Shown here: positions 9,501-19,600 of the stretch, one piece after another | Position numbering within the stretch: the stretch's first letter is position 1 | Layout of the letters: every line of letters begins with the position of its first letter | Assembly (NCBI GenBank): GCA_015064685.1 | Contig: SVRT01000006.1 | Span: forward strand, 56,285 to 120,284 | Length of the DNA stretch: 64,000 bases | DNA from: Oscillospiraceae bacterium | Lineage (GTDB): Bacteria > Bacillota > Clostridia > Oscillospirales > CAG-272 | Direction: 5' to 3' | Program-made: the position numbers and the translations under genes | The notes under the pieces: generated by a model | Told to the model about the DNA's origin: nothing | Databases searched by the model: none | The model's input: the letters and a program-made list of their open reading frames with translations, nothing else

Positions 9501-11426
9501 ATATTCCTTAAGAACACTGCCGCAGGCTGCACACATCACCTTGTATTTGCCGCCGTCAATCTTCGTCGTGTAGTCGTGCTCGCCAACGCAGCCCTTATCC
9601 TCTGTCTTGACGATACTACCCTTGTTAGCTCCGGATACGTTGATAATGGTGGGATCGTCAACGAGAGCGTCGACCTCCTCCCAGGAGTCAACGAACGCGG
9701 TGTACGCTATATCGTAGGTCACGCTTGAGGTAAAGTCGGTTCCGCCGATGTGATAGTAGAACTGAGTTACTCTGTAATTTCCGTTTTCATCGGGAGCAAA
9801 GTTTGCGGGAACTACGCTTGCAAAATCAACTACGTAAACTGCCCACTCGTTGGCGGTGGAAACAGCCGTCGGAAATCTGAAGTTATTTGTTCCGTCACCG
9901 TCGGTACCTATCTGGATTCCGAAGGATACCTCGGGATTGGTGGTGCGGAGCTTCATAATGAATATGCTACCCTTACCGGTATCAAACGCACCTGCCTCCT
10001 CTGCCGCTGCGGAAACAGAGTTATTTCTCGCAAAGAGGATCTGCGCGGTGGTTCCCTGTCCGGAGAAGGACGCGTACTCAAATCCGCCGACCTCGTCAAC
10101 GAGGAGTCCGTTCTGCGTGACCTTATAGTACGTGGCAGCCGTGGACGCGATCTCAGAGGGTGACGTATATCTGTTGATGTTCGCGCCGAACTGAAGATGT
10201 CCGCAGGCGCCGCACGCGTATGTGTAGTCACCGTCGGCAAATATCTGCGCGAAGGTATGAGGCTCGTTCTCAACCGCCGCAAGACCGCACTGGTAGCAGG
10301 TCTCCTTGAGGGTGTGAGTGCCGTCATCGTTTATTATGTACTTATGCTCGATGGGATTACCGTTCTCATCAACGCACTGCTTGCTATCGGTAATACCGCC
10401 GCCATTCAGGATGTCGTCGTAGGTGATAACGGTCTTTTCGTCCTTGGTGAAGTTTTGAGCATCCTCAAGGGTGTCGCAGAACATTATGTACGCAAGGTCA
10501 AAGCTCTCGCCTGCGCCTGCCTTTATGCTGAGGCGGAAATCGCCGAGATAGTACTCGCCGCTCGCGTCAGGCTGATAGCCGAGCTTTTTCTCGGTACCAT
10601 CCGCATTCTGGCTTGTGCTGACAGCCTTCGTGATATCAACGATAAGCGTTGCCCAGCCTGACTTGAGTCCCGTAAATGTCATAGGAACGTTTCCGTTCGC
10701 GCCAACGGACTCAATAGTTGCGGCAAAGGAGCTCTGAGACTTAGGCATACGCACCTTCATTACAAGGTATCTTCCCGAGGGATCCTCGATCTCGCCGTTC
10801 GAGAGAACGATCACCCACGCACCTCCGCCGTTATCAGAGGAATAGGACGCGTATCCTACACCCGAATCATACGCGAAGTTGCCCGTAAGCGCACCCGAAA
10901 CGTCGGTGTACGCAAGCTCACCTGCGCTGTAGAAGGAGTTGATCTCGTAAGGAACCTCCTGCTCATAGGCTCTGTATTTACAGACCGTACATCTGAGAGA
11001 GTAAACGATAAGGTCGCCCTCGTCCTCTTCTCTCATCTCATATTGGTGATCCTGGATCTTACCGTCCTTCTTACCGCAGACTGAGCAAGCGGGCTTCCAG
11101 TGTCCCTCCTGAGTTGCGGCATAAGGGTGGAAGCACTCTGTCTCACCCTCGTCGGGATCGGTCTCATCCTCGCCGGGATCTGTCTCGGGATCGGTCGCAG
11201 GATCGGTCTCGGGATCATCCGGCTCGGTCTCAACGTCACCGGGGTCGGTTTCAAGGTCACCGGGATCGGTCTCAGGATCGACCGCTTCGGTCTCGGCAAC
11301 GGTTTCATTCGGTTTAGGATCATTGCTTTCCTTCTCGTTCTCTCCCTTATCGCAGGAAACGAGAGCTATCGCAGATCCAAGAGCGAGCGACAGCACGAGA
11401 AGTAAGGAGATAAGTCTTTTTTTCAT
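6531..11426 (-). CDS. Giant modular surface lipoprotein, six modules (1631 aa)
   Basis: Signal peptide with lipobox ALVSC, then an ETDPGD-type acidic stalk. GGAGGG lies just upstream of the ATG at 11426. Cys segments start near residues 99, 350, 611, 860, 1136 and 1371, each followed by a beta-sandwich-like segment. Two module subtypes alternate. One has MKVRIGENGLGQ, then GQWHTIVVDLYTR, then LQIRPFS. The other has TAQILFARN, then a STTG turn, then EWAVYVVDFA, then FYYHIG. The fifth Cys segment is degenerate (CSICQT) and the fourth lacks the leading Cys (SSHKITE). The first 120 residues after the stalk are nearly identical to those of its neighbours, consistent with recent duplication or gene conversion. 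Single-gene unit with its own promoter. Confidence 0.9.
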   Translation of the reverse strand: MKKRLISLLLVLSLALGSAIALVSCDKGENEKESNDPKPNETVAETEAVDPETDPGDLETDPGDVETEPDDPETDPATDPETDPGEDETDPDEGETECFHPYAATQEGHWKPACSVCGKKDGKIQDHQYEMREEDEGDLIVYSLRCTVCKYRAYEQEVPYEINSFYSAGELAYTDVSGALTGNFAYDSGVGYASYSSDNGGGAWVIVLSNGEIEDPSGRYLVMKVRMPKSQSSFAATIESVGANGNVPMTFTGLKSGWATLIVDITKAVSTSQNADGTEKKLGYQPDASGEYYLGDFRLSIKAGAGESFDLAYIMFCDTLEDAQNFTKDEKTVITYDDILNGGGITDSKQCVDENGNPIEHKYIINDDGTHTLKETCYQCGLAAVENEPHTFAQIFADGDYTYACGACGHLQFGANINRYTSPSEIASTAATYYKVTQNGLLVDEVGGFEYASFSGQGTTAQILFARNNSVSAAAEEAGAFDTGKGSIFIMKLRTTNPEVSFGIQIGTDGDGTNNFRFPTAVSTANEWAVYVVDFASVVPANFAPDENGNYRVTQFYYHIGGTDFTSSVTYDIAYTAFVDSWEEVDALVDDPTIINVSGANKGSIVKTEDKGCVGEHDYTTKIDGGKYKVMCAACGSVLKEYNVSGADAFLPAEVLAGISAMNGTVDIELMYDENNNGYVHLDNMVHNGPSGGNWMGWNIISGSKIEAGRFMIIKVRIGENGLGQPYLKFYTGTDAGVKSEGQAVSVKVSEDGQWHTIVVDLYTRIGQPDTYMIANASGKFDLKALQIRPFSHAQTRAEADDWMDIEYIAFCDSLSDLSGIIAEDQYEWSVSPTESILRDTATGSDEELPEIEYDPFLPVVSSHKITETSVDNGDGTVTYSYTCSHCTDISITKVVSASLGLYVSSGDIAATAGMYYQMSEHKLESDGALAYTRLIGNGATAQAIWYRSQLDCKHNTFTGENFLGKELNVGKAKYLIIKARSNTPAQKFAINVSTTGKSANTEVATSATPLEGSRGESYYDINGNKLAVGATYAIDTGYANVHIPLNAAEANGWAVYVVNLAEVLPEYYVADGNGNYVIDTFFLHLVNFASNTYIDVEYMMFLEDWEDIDAVVEESKVVEVIGMNGEFGIVDTVTGGCAEHNGIVEIVDGRYVSRCSICQTMFFDYGIQADKVGAFLPAESLLTGGNIVGAMDREYLVEDGVAFIRIDNMTTNGASYGNWAGITPIQTKEAANKGRYMVVKVRVGQNGLSQSLLEFYASTVDGALVSGSYVAVKVSEDNGWHTIVVDLAARVRDAATYYQPDADGNYYVRYFQVRPMSGAQPRAQADDYMDISYIAFFDNLEDIKDIVSEETYEWSTESSISFVRNTADNSCAQHSIVESVEGNTYSYSCTSCDKISVSKTIPESVTEYMSAGYIASGAVIYYNVNGANGAKSVIDIDGEPYALTKGTNGQASQILWVRNQADYTADSGNVADEKYYFSVGKADKLVIKARTNSQNQDLRIDISTTGKSGEGYVAPSEGEKEVYPKSQGYVGVTFPISKAESDDGWATYVVDLAAIIPDHYVEVDGEYVIDTFYLHMEGFEATETVEIAYIAFVEGGWAEIDELVEETEVYNITKNTGDYVIVNVAEESAK

Positions 11427-11494
11427 ATCAACCCTCCGTTCTTGTTTGTTATGTAATGTATAATGTTACATTCTCCCATTATACTATTCAGTAT

Positions 11495-11523
11495 ATTTTA
11501 ACATATTTTCCGTCACTTGTCAA
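11495..11523 (-). promoter_or_regulatory. Sigma-A promoter of the 6531-11426 gene
   Basis: TTGACA (11518-11523), 17-base spacer, TAAAAT (11495-11500) on the minus strand. Confidence 0.65.
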
Positions 11524-11594
11524 CGAGTTTTTATTATTAAAATATAATTTACATCTTATATTTCATATGTTCAAAGAAATCCCTCTCTCCCCCC

Positions 11595-11630
11595 AAAAAA
11601 AGACCGCGGCGGACAGAGTGTCCGCCGCGG
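11595..11630 (-). terminator. Strong intrinsic terminator of the 11670-16454 gene
   Basis: A 12-bp perfect stem CCGCGGCGGACA / TGTCCGCCGCGG with a three-base loop is followed on the minus strand by TCTTTTTTT. Confidence 0.85.
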
Positions 11631-11669
11631 AAGCCGTAAAATATTTTATAAAAACTAATCGGTGCGTCT

Positions 11670-14600
11670 TTATTCGGTGATCTCGCTGCCGTCCGCGACC
11701 GATACCTTTGTAAAGGTCTTCTCTGTCGCGCTTGTGAGGTTATACGCAACGTCCTCAAGGACGAGCGCATCTATATCGCTCCAATCTCCCTCAACGAACG
11801 CCATATACGCGATGTCGACGTGATCCTCCGCGCTGAACGCGTTTATGTTGAAGAAGAACGTATCCGTAATGTACGTGCCAAGCTCACCGTCCGCCGCGTA
11901 TGCAGGAACCAGTGCTGCAAGATCGATAACGTATACGCCCCACTCGCCCGCCTCGGTGGCGTTGAGAGCTACGGTCACATAACCCGCTCCCGTATGAGCC
12001 GTTGTACTGATGTTAAGCGAAAGAGCGAGAGCTGTATTGCTCGTCTTTGCCTTTATGACAAGGTATCTCGCCTGTCCGAGATCTCTGGTGTAGTGCTGCT
12101 GCGATGACGCGTGATAGTTCGAGTTATCAGCATTGTTTCTCTGCCAGATTATCTGACCTGTGCTGCTCACCTGATTGCCCGTGATCCTCGCGCCGACGTC
12201 GCCGCCCTCATATATAAGGGTACCCGCATTTCCGTTCTGCCCTGCCGCAACTCCGCCGACCTGATATTTGTGAGGACCGTTTGCAAGCGTGCCGTCTCCC
12301 TTGAGGATAATGTGGTCAGCGTCGTAGAACGCCTTAACGCTATCGGGGATCTCTCTTGCAACGATAGTCTTTCCGCATCCGGGGCAGACGTAGGTGTTGT
12401 CTCCGCCTGCGGCAAGCGTGTGAGCTACGCAGGAGTTGTCCGACGTGTAGCGCAGAGTGCTTACCGTACTGCTCGTCGACCACTCGTACGTCTCGGTGTC
12501 AACGAACTCGGAGAGCTGCGACATATCCTCGAAGAAGGCGATATACGCGATGTCCATATATGCCTCGGAGGACGGATAAGTCACGTATTTATCAAGCACT
12601 CCGTCACCATCAGAGTCGATACGGTTGCTCTGATGATGTGAGAAGGGTCTTATCGAGAAATATTTGATCGTGTACGAGCCATCCGCGTTCGGGACCATAT
12701 ACTTTCCGGGGTTCTGGATCGTAGCCGCAACGTCAAATACTATAACCGCCCATTCGCCGTTCTCAACGACCTTCATAGTAACCGACTGTCCCTCGCTCTC
12801 GAGTGCAGGATGTGTTCCTGTGAATATCTTGAGTGTCTTCTGACCTGCGCCGTTCTCACCGATTCTGAGCTTTATCGCTATGTAACGCGCGTCAACGGCA
12901 TTCGATGCGCTGACGTACTCAAGCCCCATCCAACCGGTTGAGTGTACCTGCATATTGTCAAAGCGGATAAAGGTTATTCCGTTCTCCTCCATGATCTCTC
13001 TGTCAATGCTTCCGTGAACCGTCTTGGGAGCATTGAGATTCTCGGGAAGAAGAACAAGGCTGCCGTATTCCTCGGGCTCGGGATCGGGCTCGGGATCGGG
13101 CTCAGGCTCAGGCTCGGGCTCGGGCTCAGGATCAGGCTCGGGATCAGGCTCGGGAGCCTCACCCATCGTTCCGTTCCAGGGAGTACTGCCCTCAAGAAGG
13201 GTGTATTCCTCGCCCTCATCAAGAAGCATAGCCGCCTCCTCGGGCGAATCAACGACCGCTACGTATGCTACGTCGAAGATATACTCACTTGATGACGAGG
13301 TAAATCTGATGCCAAGAGGCTGTGTTGAATTTTTAGTGTAATGGAACGGAGCTTCCTCGCTACTGTCGGGAATCGGCATAAGCACGACCTCCCAGTCGGA
13401 AAGTCCGCCAAGGACTGTGCGCGTTCCCATGCCGGAATAATTAGGACGCTTGGGGTTCAAGGTCGCGTGATCTCCGTGATCGCCCGTTGCGATCTCAAAG
13501 GATACGGTACCGCTCAGACGGTACTTGATAACAATGTAGCTTCCCGTCTCAAAGCTCTCGCTCGTGTATACTCCCGCATTCGCGCCGCCCGCTACGTTGA
13601 GGTGACAGCCGCCGTTTCCGAAGTATCTGTTGTAAAGCACGTCCGCCTCGCCGTCGTATTGGAAGGTTGCAAGGCTGTTGGCCATCTTATCCATCGCGCC
13701 GAGAGGTGAATACCAGTTGATATCCTCTCCGACCTCAAATGTCTTAAGTGAATTTCCACAGGCGGAGCAGATAACGGTGTGCTTTGTTCCCTCGACTCTC
13801 TCCGTTACAGTATGAGTGATGCAAGCGCCCGTATCGGTGTATCTGTCCGAGCTTGTGCTGGAGTCCGTCGACCACTCGTATTTTTCACCGTCGACCGCTC
13901 CGGGAATATCGGAAAGCTCGTCAAAGAAGGCTATATAAGCGATGTCCATATAGTCGTCGGGCTGAGCCAGGGTCTGCTTGTTCGTAAAGGGACGTATCTG
14001 TAAGAAGTTGAGCTTGTACGTGCCGTCGTCCTCCGCCATGAACGCGTTGGGGATTCTCGCCCCGAGGTCAACAACAACGGTATGCCACTCGTTGTCCTCT
14101 CCGAGCTTGACCATAAATCCGCCCTTTGTCCAGTCGTATCCCGAGCTGTTCGATTTTGCCGAATTGATAAAGAGATGCAGTCCGGTCTGTCCAAGTCCGT
14201 TCTCGCCGTTTCTGATCTTTAGCGCCATATATCTGCCGGTTACTCCGAGGGAGCTTGAGGTATAAAGGTTCCAGCCTCCCCAACCGGTTGAATTGACTGC
14301 GAAATTGTCAAGTCGCACAAAGCTTGTACCGTCATCGTCCTTGAGAAGCTCAAGGTCAAAGGTACCCGTCTTGTTTGACGTTCTGTTTATAAGTGTCTCC
14401 GCAGGAAGGAATACGTTGACGTCCTGAATATCATAGAATCCGTCAACAGCGCCGCACGATCCACACTCTATTCTGTATCCGCCCTCGCACTCGACCACGG
14501 TATTTGAATGCTTTCCTACACACGATCTATCCGCTGTCATTACCCAGCTTCCCGCGTTGCTTGCGGATACGTTGACTACCTTTTCGTCGTCAACGAGAAC

Positions 14601-16454
14601 GTCCACCTCGTCCCAAGAGTCAACGAAAGCCATATAAGCTACGTCGAAGATATGCTCTGACGAGAAGTTCGCGTTACCTACGTGGAAATAGAAGTTTACA
14701 AGCTTGATGTTTCCGTTTTCATCCTGCACGTATGCCTTGGGAATTACCTTTTCAAGGTCGACAACGTATGTCACCCACTCGTCAGCGCCGCCGACAGCCG
14801 TCGGGAAATTGAGAGTCGCGCTTGTATGGTACATACCCACAACGCCATTCCACTCTGCCTCGTAAAGCTCCGCGCCCGTAGTCGCGAAGTTGATACCGAA
14901 GCTCTGCTCAAGCGTGTTGGTCCTCAGCTTGATGATAAAGTAATTTGCCGCTCCGACGTCAAATGCCGCCGCTCTCTCGCCCTCGGACGAGTCACGGGTG
15001 TTTCTTGCGAAGAGTATCTGTGCGGTCTGTCCCGTGCTTGAGAAAGACATAAACTCAAAATTACCCTCTTCATCTATTCCGATACCGTCGTTTTGGTTTC
15101 TGATTATTCTGAAATATGTGCTCGCGGTCGTATTCATCTCGACTGCGTTGAAATACTTATTTATATTCGCGCCGAACTGCGACTTCTTGCATGCCGCACA
15201 TGCATAAGTAAGCTCGCCGTCGATCTCTGTCTGCATATATACGTGAGGCTCGTTCTCGACCGCCGCAAGACCGCACTGATAGCAGGTCTCAAGGAGAGTG
15301 TGCGTGCCGTCGTCATTGATAACGTACTTATGCTCTATCGGGTTGCCGTTCTCGTCAACACATTCCTTTTTGTTGGTCGAGCCGCCGCTGTTAAGTATAT
15401 CGTCGTACTTGATAACGACCTTTTCGTTTTCAATAAATTCCTGCGCGTCCTCTAATTTGTCGCACATTATAGCGTAAGCGAAATCAAAGCTCTCACCTAC
15501 ACCCGTCTTGACGGTTACCTTGAGATCGCCAAGGAAATACTCACCGCTCGGGTCGGGAGCGTATCCGTTGTTGAGTGTTGTGACCTCATCGGTCTCGGGA
15601 TTGACAGAGGACTTTGTCGTAACGACCTTCGTAAGATCAACGACAACTGTAACCCAGCCTGCGGGAAGACCTGAGAAGTTCATCGCCTGAACGCCGTTGG
15701 CGCAAACAGATTTTATAGATGCCGAGAATGAATTCTGCGACTTGGGCATACGCACCTTCATAATAAGGTATCTGCCCGAGGGGAGAGTTGCCTCGCCGCC
15801 CGAAACCAGCGTTACGGTGACGTTACCTCCCTTTTCGCTTGAATAGGTTCCGTATCCGACACCCGAATCAAAGCCGAAGCTCTGATTGTATCCGCCCGAC
15901 ACGTCTGAGCGCATTGCAAGCTCGCCTGCCGAGAAGAAAAGGTTGATAGCGTAAGGAACCTCCTGTGTGTACGCTCTGTATCTGCAGACCGTACAGATAA
16001 AGGAGTACGCAAGCAGGTCGCCCTCGTCCTCTACAAGCTCCTCAAACTCGTGGCTCTGCATCTTACCCTCGCCCTTACCGCACACGGAGCAAGCAGGCTT
16101 CCAGTGTCCGCCGGGGAGCGCCGCGTAAGGATGGAAGCACTCTGTTTCTTCCTCATCGGGCTCTGTCACATCCTCACCGGGATCGGTATCCTCCTCCGTG
16201 GGATCGGTATCACCCTCTGTGGGATCGGTATTACCCTCGTCGGGATCAGTATCCGACTCTGCGGGCGCAGTATCACTCTCACCGCCCACGGGCTCGGTCT
16301 CATTCGAAGGAGCATCGGTCTCGCCCACAGTTGCCTCGGGCTTTGCGCCGACCGTCTCGTTCTCTTTTCCGCCCTTGTCGCAGGACGCAAGAGCGATCAC
16401 GCAACCAAGCGCGAGAGATAGCACTAATATCAAGGAGATAAGTCTTTTTTTCAT
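11670..16454 (-). CDS. Giant modular surface lipoprotein with internal Pro-Glu linker (1594 aa)
   Basis: The open frame extends upstream to 16592, but the start at 16454 (MKKRLISLILVLSL) has GGAGGG at the right distance and lies downstream of a promoter at 16518-16546. Lipobox ALASC; acidic stalk of DPTEGDT units. Cys segments begin near residues 105, 364, 645, 875 and 1341. Between the fourth and fifth modules (about residues 1098-1130, DNA 13063-13155) is a tandem PDPE/PEPE linker, so the protein looks like a fusion of a four-module N-terminal half and a two-module C-terminal half. The module just after the linker (LVLLPENLNAPKTVHGS) has lost its Cys segment. The fourth module carries the GGCHLNVAGG loop of the third module subtype. 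No catalytic motif is recognised. Confidence 0.9.
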   Translation of the reverse strand: MKKRLISLILVLSLALGCVIALASCDKGGKENETVGAKPEATVGETDAPSNETEPVGGESDTAPAESDTDPDEGNTDPTEGDTDPTEEDTDPGEDVTEPDEEETECFHPYAALPGGHWKPACSVCGKGEGKMQSHEFEELVEDEGDLLAYSFICTVCRYRAYTQEVPYAINLFFSAGELAMRSDVSGGYNQSFGFDSGVGYGTYSSEKGGNVTVTLVSGGEATLPSGRYLIMKVRMPKSQNSFSASIKSVCANGVQAMNFSGLPAGWVTVVVDLTKVVTTKSSVNPETDEVTTLNNGYAPDPSGEYFLGDLKVTVKTGVGESFDFAYAIMCDKLEDAQEFIENEKVVIKYDDILNSGGSTNKKECVDENGNPIEHKYVINDDGTHTLLETCYQCGLAAVENEPHVYMQTEIDGELTYACAACKKSQFGANINKYFNAVEMNTTASTYFRIIRNQNDGIGIDEEGNFEFMSFSSTGQTAQILFARNTRDSSEGERAAAFDVGAANYFIIKLRTNTLEQSFGINFATTGAELYEAEWNGVVGMYHTSATLNFPTAVGGADEWVTYVVDLEKVIPKAYVQDENGNIKLVNFYFHVGNANFSSEHIFDVAYMAFVDSWDEVDVLVDDEKVVNVSASNAGSWVMTADRSCVGKHSNTVVECEGGYRIECGSCGAVDGFYDIQDVNVFLPAETLINRTSNKTGTFDLELLKDDDGTSFVRLDNFAVNSTGWGGWNLYTSSSLGVTGRYMALKIRNGENGLGQTGLHLFINSAKSNSSGYDWTKGGFMVKLGEDNEWHTVVVDLGARIPNAFMAEDDGTYKLNFLQIRPFTNKQTLAQPDDYMDIAYIAFFDELSDIPGAVDGEKYEWSTDSSTSSDRYTDTGACITHTVTERVEGTKHTVICSACGNSLKTFEVGEDINWYSPLGAMDKMANSLATFQYDGEADVLYNRYFGNGGCHLNVAGGANAGVYTSESFETGSYIVIKYRLSGTVSFEIATGDHGDHATLNPKRPNYSGMGTRTVLGGLSDWEVVLMPIPDSSEEAPFHYTKNSTQPLGIRFTSSSSEYIFDVAYVAVVDSPEEAAMLLDEGEEYTLLEGSTPWNGTMGEAPEPDPEPDPEPEPEPEPEPDPEPDPEPEEYGSLVLLPENLNAPKTVHGSIDREIMEENGITFIRFDNMQVHSTGWMGLEYVSASNAVDARYIAIKLRIGENGAGQKTLKIFTGTHPALESEGQSVTMKVVENGEWAVIVFDVAATIQNPGKYMVPNADGSYTIKYFSIRPFSHHQSNRIDSDGDGVLDKYVTYPSSEAYMDIAYIAFFEDMSQLSEFVDTETYEWSTSSTVSTLRYTSDNSCVAHTLAAGGDNTYVCPGCGKTIVAREIPDSVKAFYDADHIILKGDGTLANGPHKYQVGGVAAGQNGNAGTLIYEGGDVGARITGNQVSSTGQIIWQRNNADNSNYHASSQQHYTRDLGQARYLVIKAKTSNTALALSLNISTTAHTGAGYVTVALNATEAGEWGVYVIDLAALVPAYAADGELGTYITDTFFFNINAFSAEDHVDIAYMAFVEGDWSDIDALVLEDVAYNLTSATEKTFTKVSVADGSEITE

Positions 16455-16517
16455 ATCAACCCTCCGTTTTTCGTTTTTCTGCGTGATGGAATACCTATCC
16501 ATCGTATTATTTAGTAT

Positions 16518-16546
16518 ATTGTACCATTTTTTTCGCGGCTTGTCAA
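16518..16546 (-). promoter_or_regulatory. Sigma-A promoter of the 11670-16454 gene
   Basis: TTGACA (16541-16546), 17-base spacer, TACAAT (16518-16523) on the minus strand. Confidence 0.75.
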
Positions 16547-16589
16547 CGAAATATTGTCGTATATGCAAAATTATTTTTTCAACAGTCAA

Positions 16590-16624
16590 CAAAAAATCCC
16601 TCGGCGGAAAATTTCCGCCGAGGG
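16590..16624 (-). terminator. Strong intrinsic terminator of the 16652-20842 gene
   Basis: Stem CCCTCGGCGGAAA / TTTCCGCCGAGGG with TTTTTT following on the minus strand, about 28 nt after the stop codon. Confidence 0.85.
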
Positions 16625-16651
16625 TAGTGTTTTATTGATTTTTTCTGATAA

Positions 16652-19600
16652 TTATTCTGTTACCTTGCTTCCGTCAGCCACGTTGACCTTCTCAAACGCA
16701 CCCATTACCTCGGTTATGCTGTACGCGACCTCATCGGGAGTGAGAGTATCAACGTCTGCCCAGGTCTCGGCAAACGCAACGAACTCAATGTCCGCGTACT
16801 GCGTGCTTGAGATATTCACGAAATTGATGAAGAAGGTATCCATCACATAGGTCTCTGCCGTCTCGGTCACGGGGTCGTTTCCGCCCTCTCCGTCAGCATC
16901 GGTCGTTGTGACCTTCTTAGCCCAAACGCCCATACCCTCCTGGTTCGTGCCTGCAGCCTCGAGATCGATAACGTAGGTTGCCCACTTGTCTGCGCCCTCT
17001 GCTGCTACGTTTACGTGAACGTTACTTGTTCCGTTAACGCCCTCGGAGCTGAGGTTGACCGTTATCAGGCGACTCGGGTCGTTCGTTCTGAGTCTGATAA
17101 CGAAATACTTCGCCTGACCCATGTCACGGGTATACTTCTGCGCCGCGGAACCGTTGTGCTTGCCGTCGTCATTGGTCTTCTGCCAGATGAGCTGACCGGT
17201 CTGACCCATATCATTTCCGTATATTCTCGTTGCTACGGTCTCACCGTCCGCAATAAGAGAAGCGCCTGCACCGTTCGTATCGGTGACAACTTTGTCGAGT
17301 CTGTAGTGCTGAGGACCGGATGCGAGAGCGCCTGTTCCTGCAGTTGCGATATGACCTGCGCTGTAATATGCCTTAACACCGTCGGAAACTGTCTTCGTTG
17401 CGAATTCCTTTCCGCAGAAGGAGCATACGTAGGAATAGATAGATCCGTTCGCTATCTCCTGAGGAGTGCAGATAACGCAGGTTCCGTCCTCTGTCTTGAG
17501 AGGCGCGTTTGTCGTCGCGTCAACGCTCCACTGATAAACCTCGTCGTCAATTACGTCCTTGAGCTGAGACATATCCTCGAAGAACGCGATATACGCGATA
17601 TCCATATACATCTCGGGCTGAACGCTCATCTTGTATATACCGTCGAAGGTTGCATATCCCATTGAAGCCATCTCCGCTTCTGTAAGCTCAACTTCGGACC
17701 AACGTGTCCTTCCCGCGGTATTGATGTACTTATACATATACTTTGCATCGGGATCCGCTTCGGTGCTATCGACCTTAACTCCTCCCGCCTGAATGTGCGA
17801 GAAGGGGCGGAGTGCGAAATATCTGATGGTATAAGAGCCGTCGCTGTTCTGGATCATGAACGTGTTCTTATCCTTTATGCGAGTAAGGAGGTCAACAACG
17901 ATAACCGCCCATTCGCCATCCTCAACTACCTTAAAGGAAATTCCCTGTCCCTCGTTTACGAGGCTTCCGGTAGTTCCGGTGTAGAGCTTGAGGTAGCTCT
18001 GGTTAAGTCCGTTCTCACCGATCCTTACCTTGATAGCGAAGTATCTTCCCTTTACGGTGTGAGAGGAGTTAGCGTAGTTTACAGCCGCCCAACCGTCACC
18101 GTTGACTGTCATATTGCTGATTCTTACGAATTCCATGCCGTCCTCGGTCAGCTTCTGAATATCAAACTTACCCGTGGGTTTTTCTACGGGAGTTACAAGC
18201 TCGTCGGGACCGAGGATCGTAGAGGTGAACTCTCTGTCAATCTCAGGGGTATCGTCTTCGGGAGTGTCAACGGGAGTATCATTTCCTTCCCAGCTCTCGC
18301 CGAGGTCAACGTATTCCTCACCCTCCTCCAAAAGGAGCTTCGCTTCATCGATGCTGTCAACCACTGCAAAGTAAGAAACGTCAAATATATATTCACCGCC
18401 GCTCGCCGTAAGTCTGACACCGAGCTGCTGATTTGATCCCTTGGTGTAATTGATACCGTCGGGGATCTTGATAAGAGCGACAGTCCAATCCGAAAGACCG
18501 CCCATGCACAAACGAGTACCGATGGAGGAGTAAAGAGGTCTTGTGGGATTAGTATATAGGGGATTGTCTCCGAAATCGCCCGTAGCGATCTCAAGGTTTA
18601 CAGTTCCCTTTAAGCGGTACTTGATAAGAATGTAGCTTCCTGTATCGTACGTGTCTACGGTATATTTACCGCCGCCGCTTCCGCCGCTTATATTAAGGTG
18701 GCATCCGCTTGCGCCTTCATATCTGTTGTAAAGCACGCCTGCTTCGGAATCAAACTGGAGCTTTGCCAAGCTATTTGCCATCTTATCCATTGTGGAAAGA
18801 TCTGCGTAGTAGTTGATGCCCTCGGGAACGGAGATCTCCTTGACGACAGCTCCGCACATCGAGCATTCTACTCTCATCACGCCGTCTACGTTATTTACTA
18901 CGCATGAGTGCTGACCTACGCAAGCCCTGCCCTCGGTCATTACCCAGCTGCCTGTTCCGTTGCCGGATACGCTGACTACCTTTTCATCGTTAACCATCGC
19001 CTCGACCTCATCCCAGTCGTCAACGAACGCCATATACTGAACGTCGAAGACATGCTCGGAGGAGAAGTTAGCGTCACCTACGTGGAAGTAGAAGTTCTTG
19101 AGGGTGATCGTGCCTGTATCGTCCTCTGCGTATACGCTCGGGATAATCGCACTGAGATCTGCAACGTACGTTACCCACTCGTCAGCTCCGCCTACGGTGG
19201 TCGGGAACTGGAGAGTAGAGCTGGAATGGAACTGTCCTACAACGACACCGTTCTTCTTTCCGTCAACGAGAGGAGATCCGGTTGTCGAGAAGTTGATGCC
19301 GAAGGACTGATCAACAGTGTTTGTTCTGAGTCTGATAATGAAGTACTTAGCCTTGCCAACGTTAAAGGCAGCCGCTTCCTCGCTGTCAGAGGAATCCGCA
19401 GTGTTTCTGGCAAAGAGGATCTGCGCGGTGTTACCCGTACTCGAGAAGGACATATACTCGAATCCGCCAACGGGATCTATTCCGATGCCGTTGTCACCGT
19501 TTCTGATGATTCTGAAGTACGTGCAGGCGCTTGAGTTGACGTCGTCTGCGGAGAAATACTTATTGATGTTCGCGCCGAACTGTGATACCTTACAAGCGGA

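Noticed and set aside
13063..13155. Gene fusion boundary or frameshift in the 11670-16454 gene
   Set aside because: The PDPE/PEPE linker keeps the frame, both halves are family modules, and no start site or promoter lies between them.
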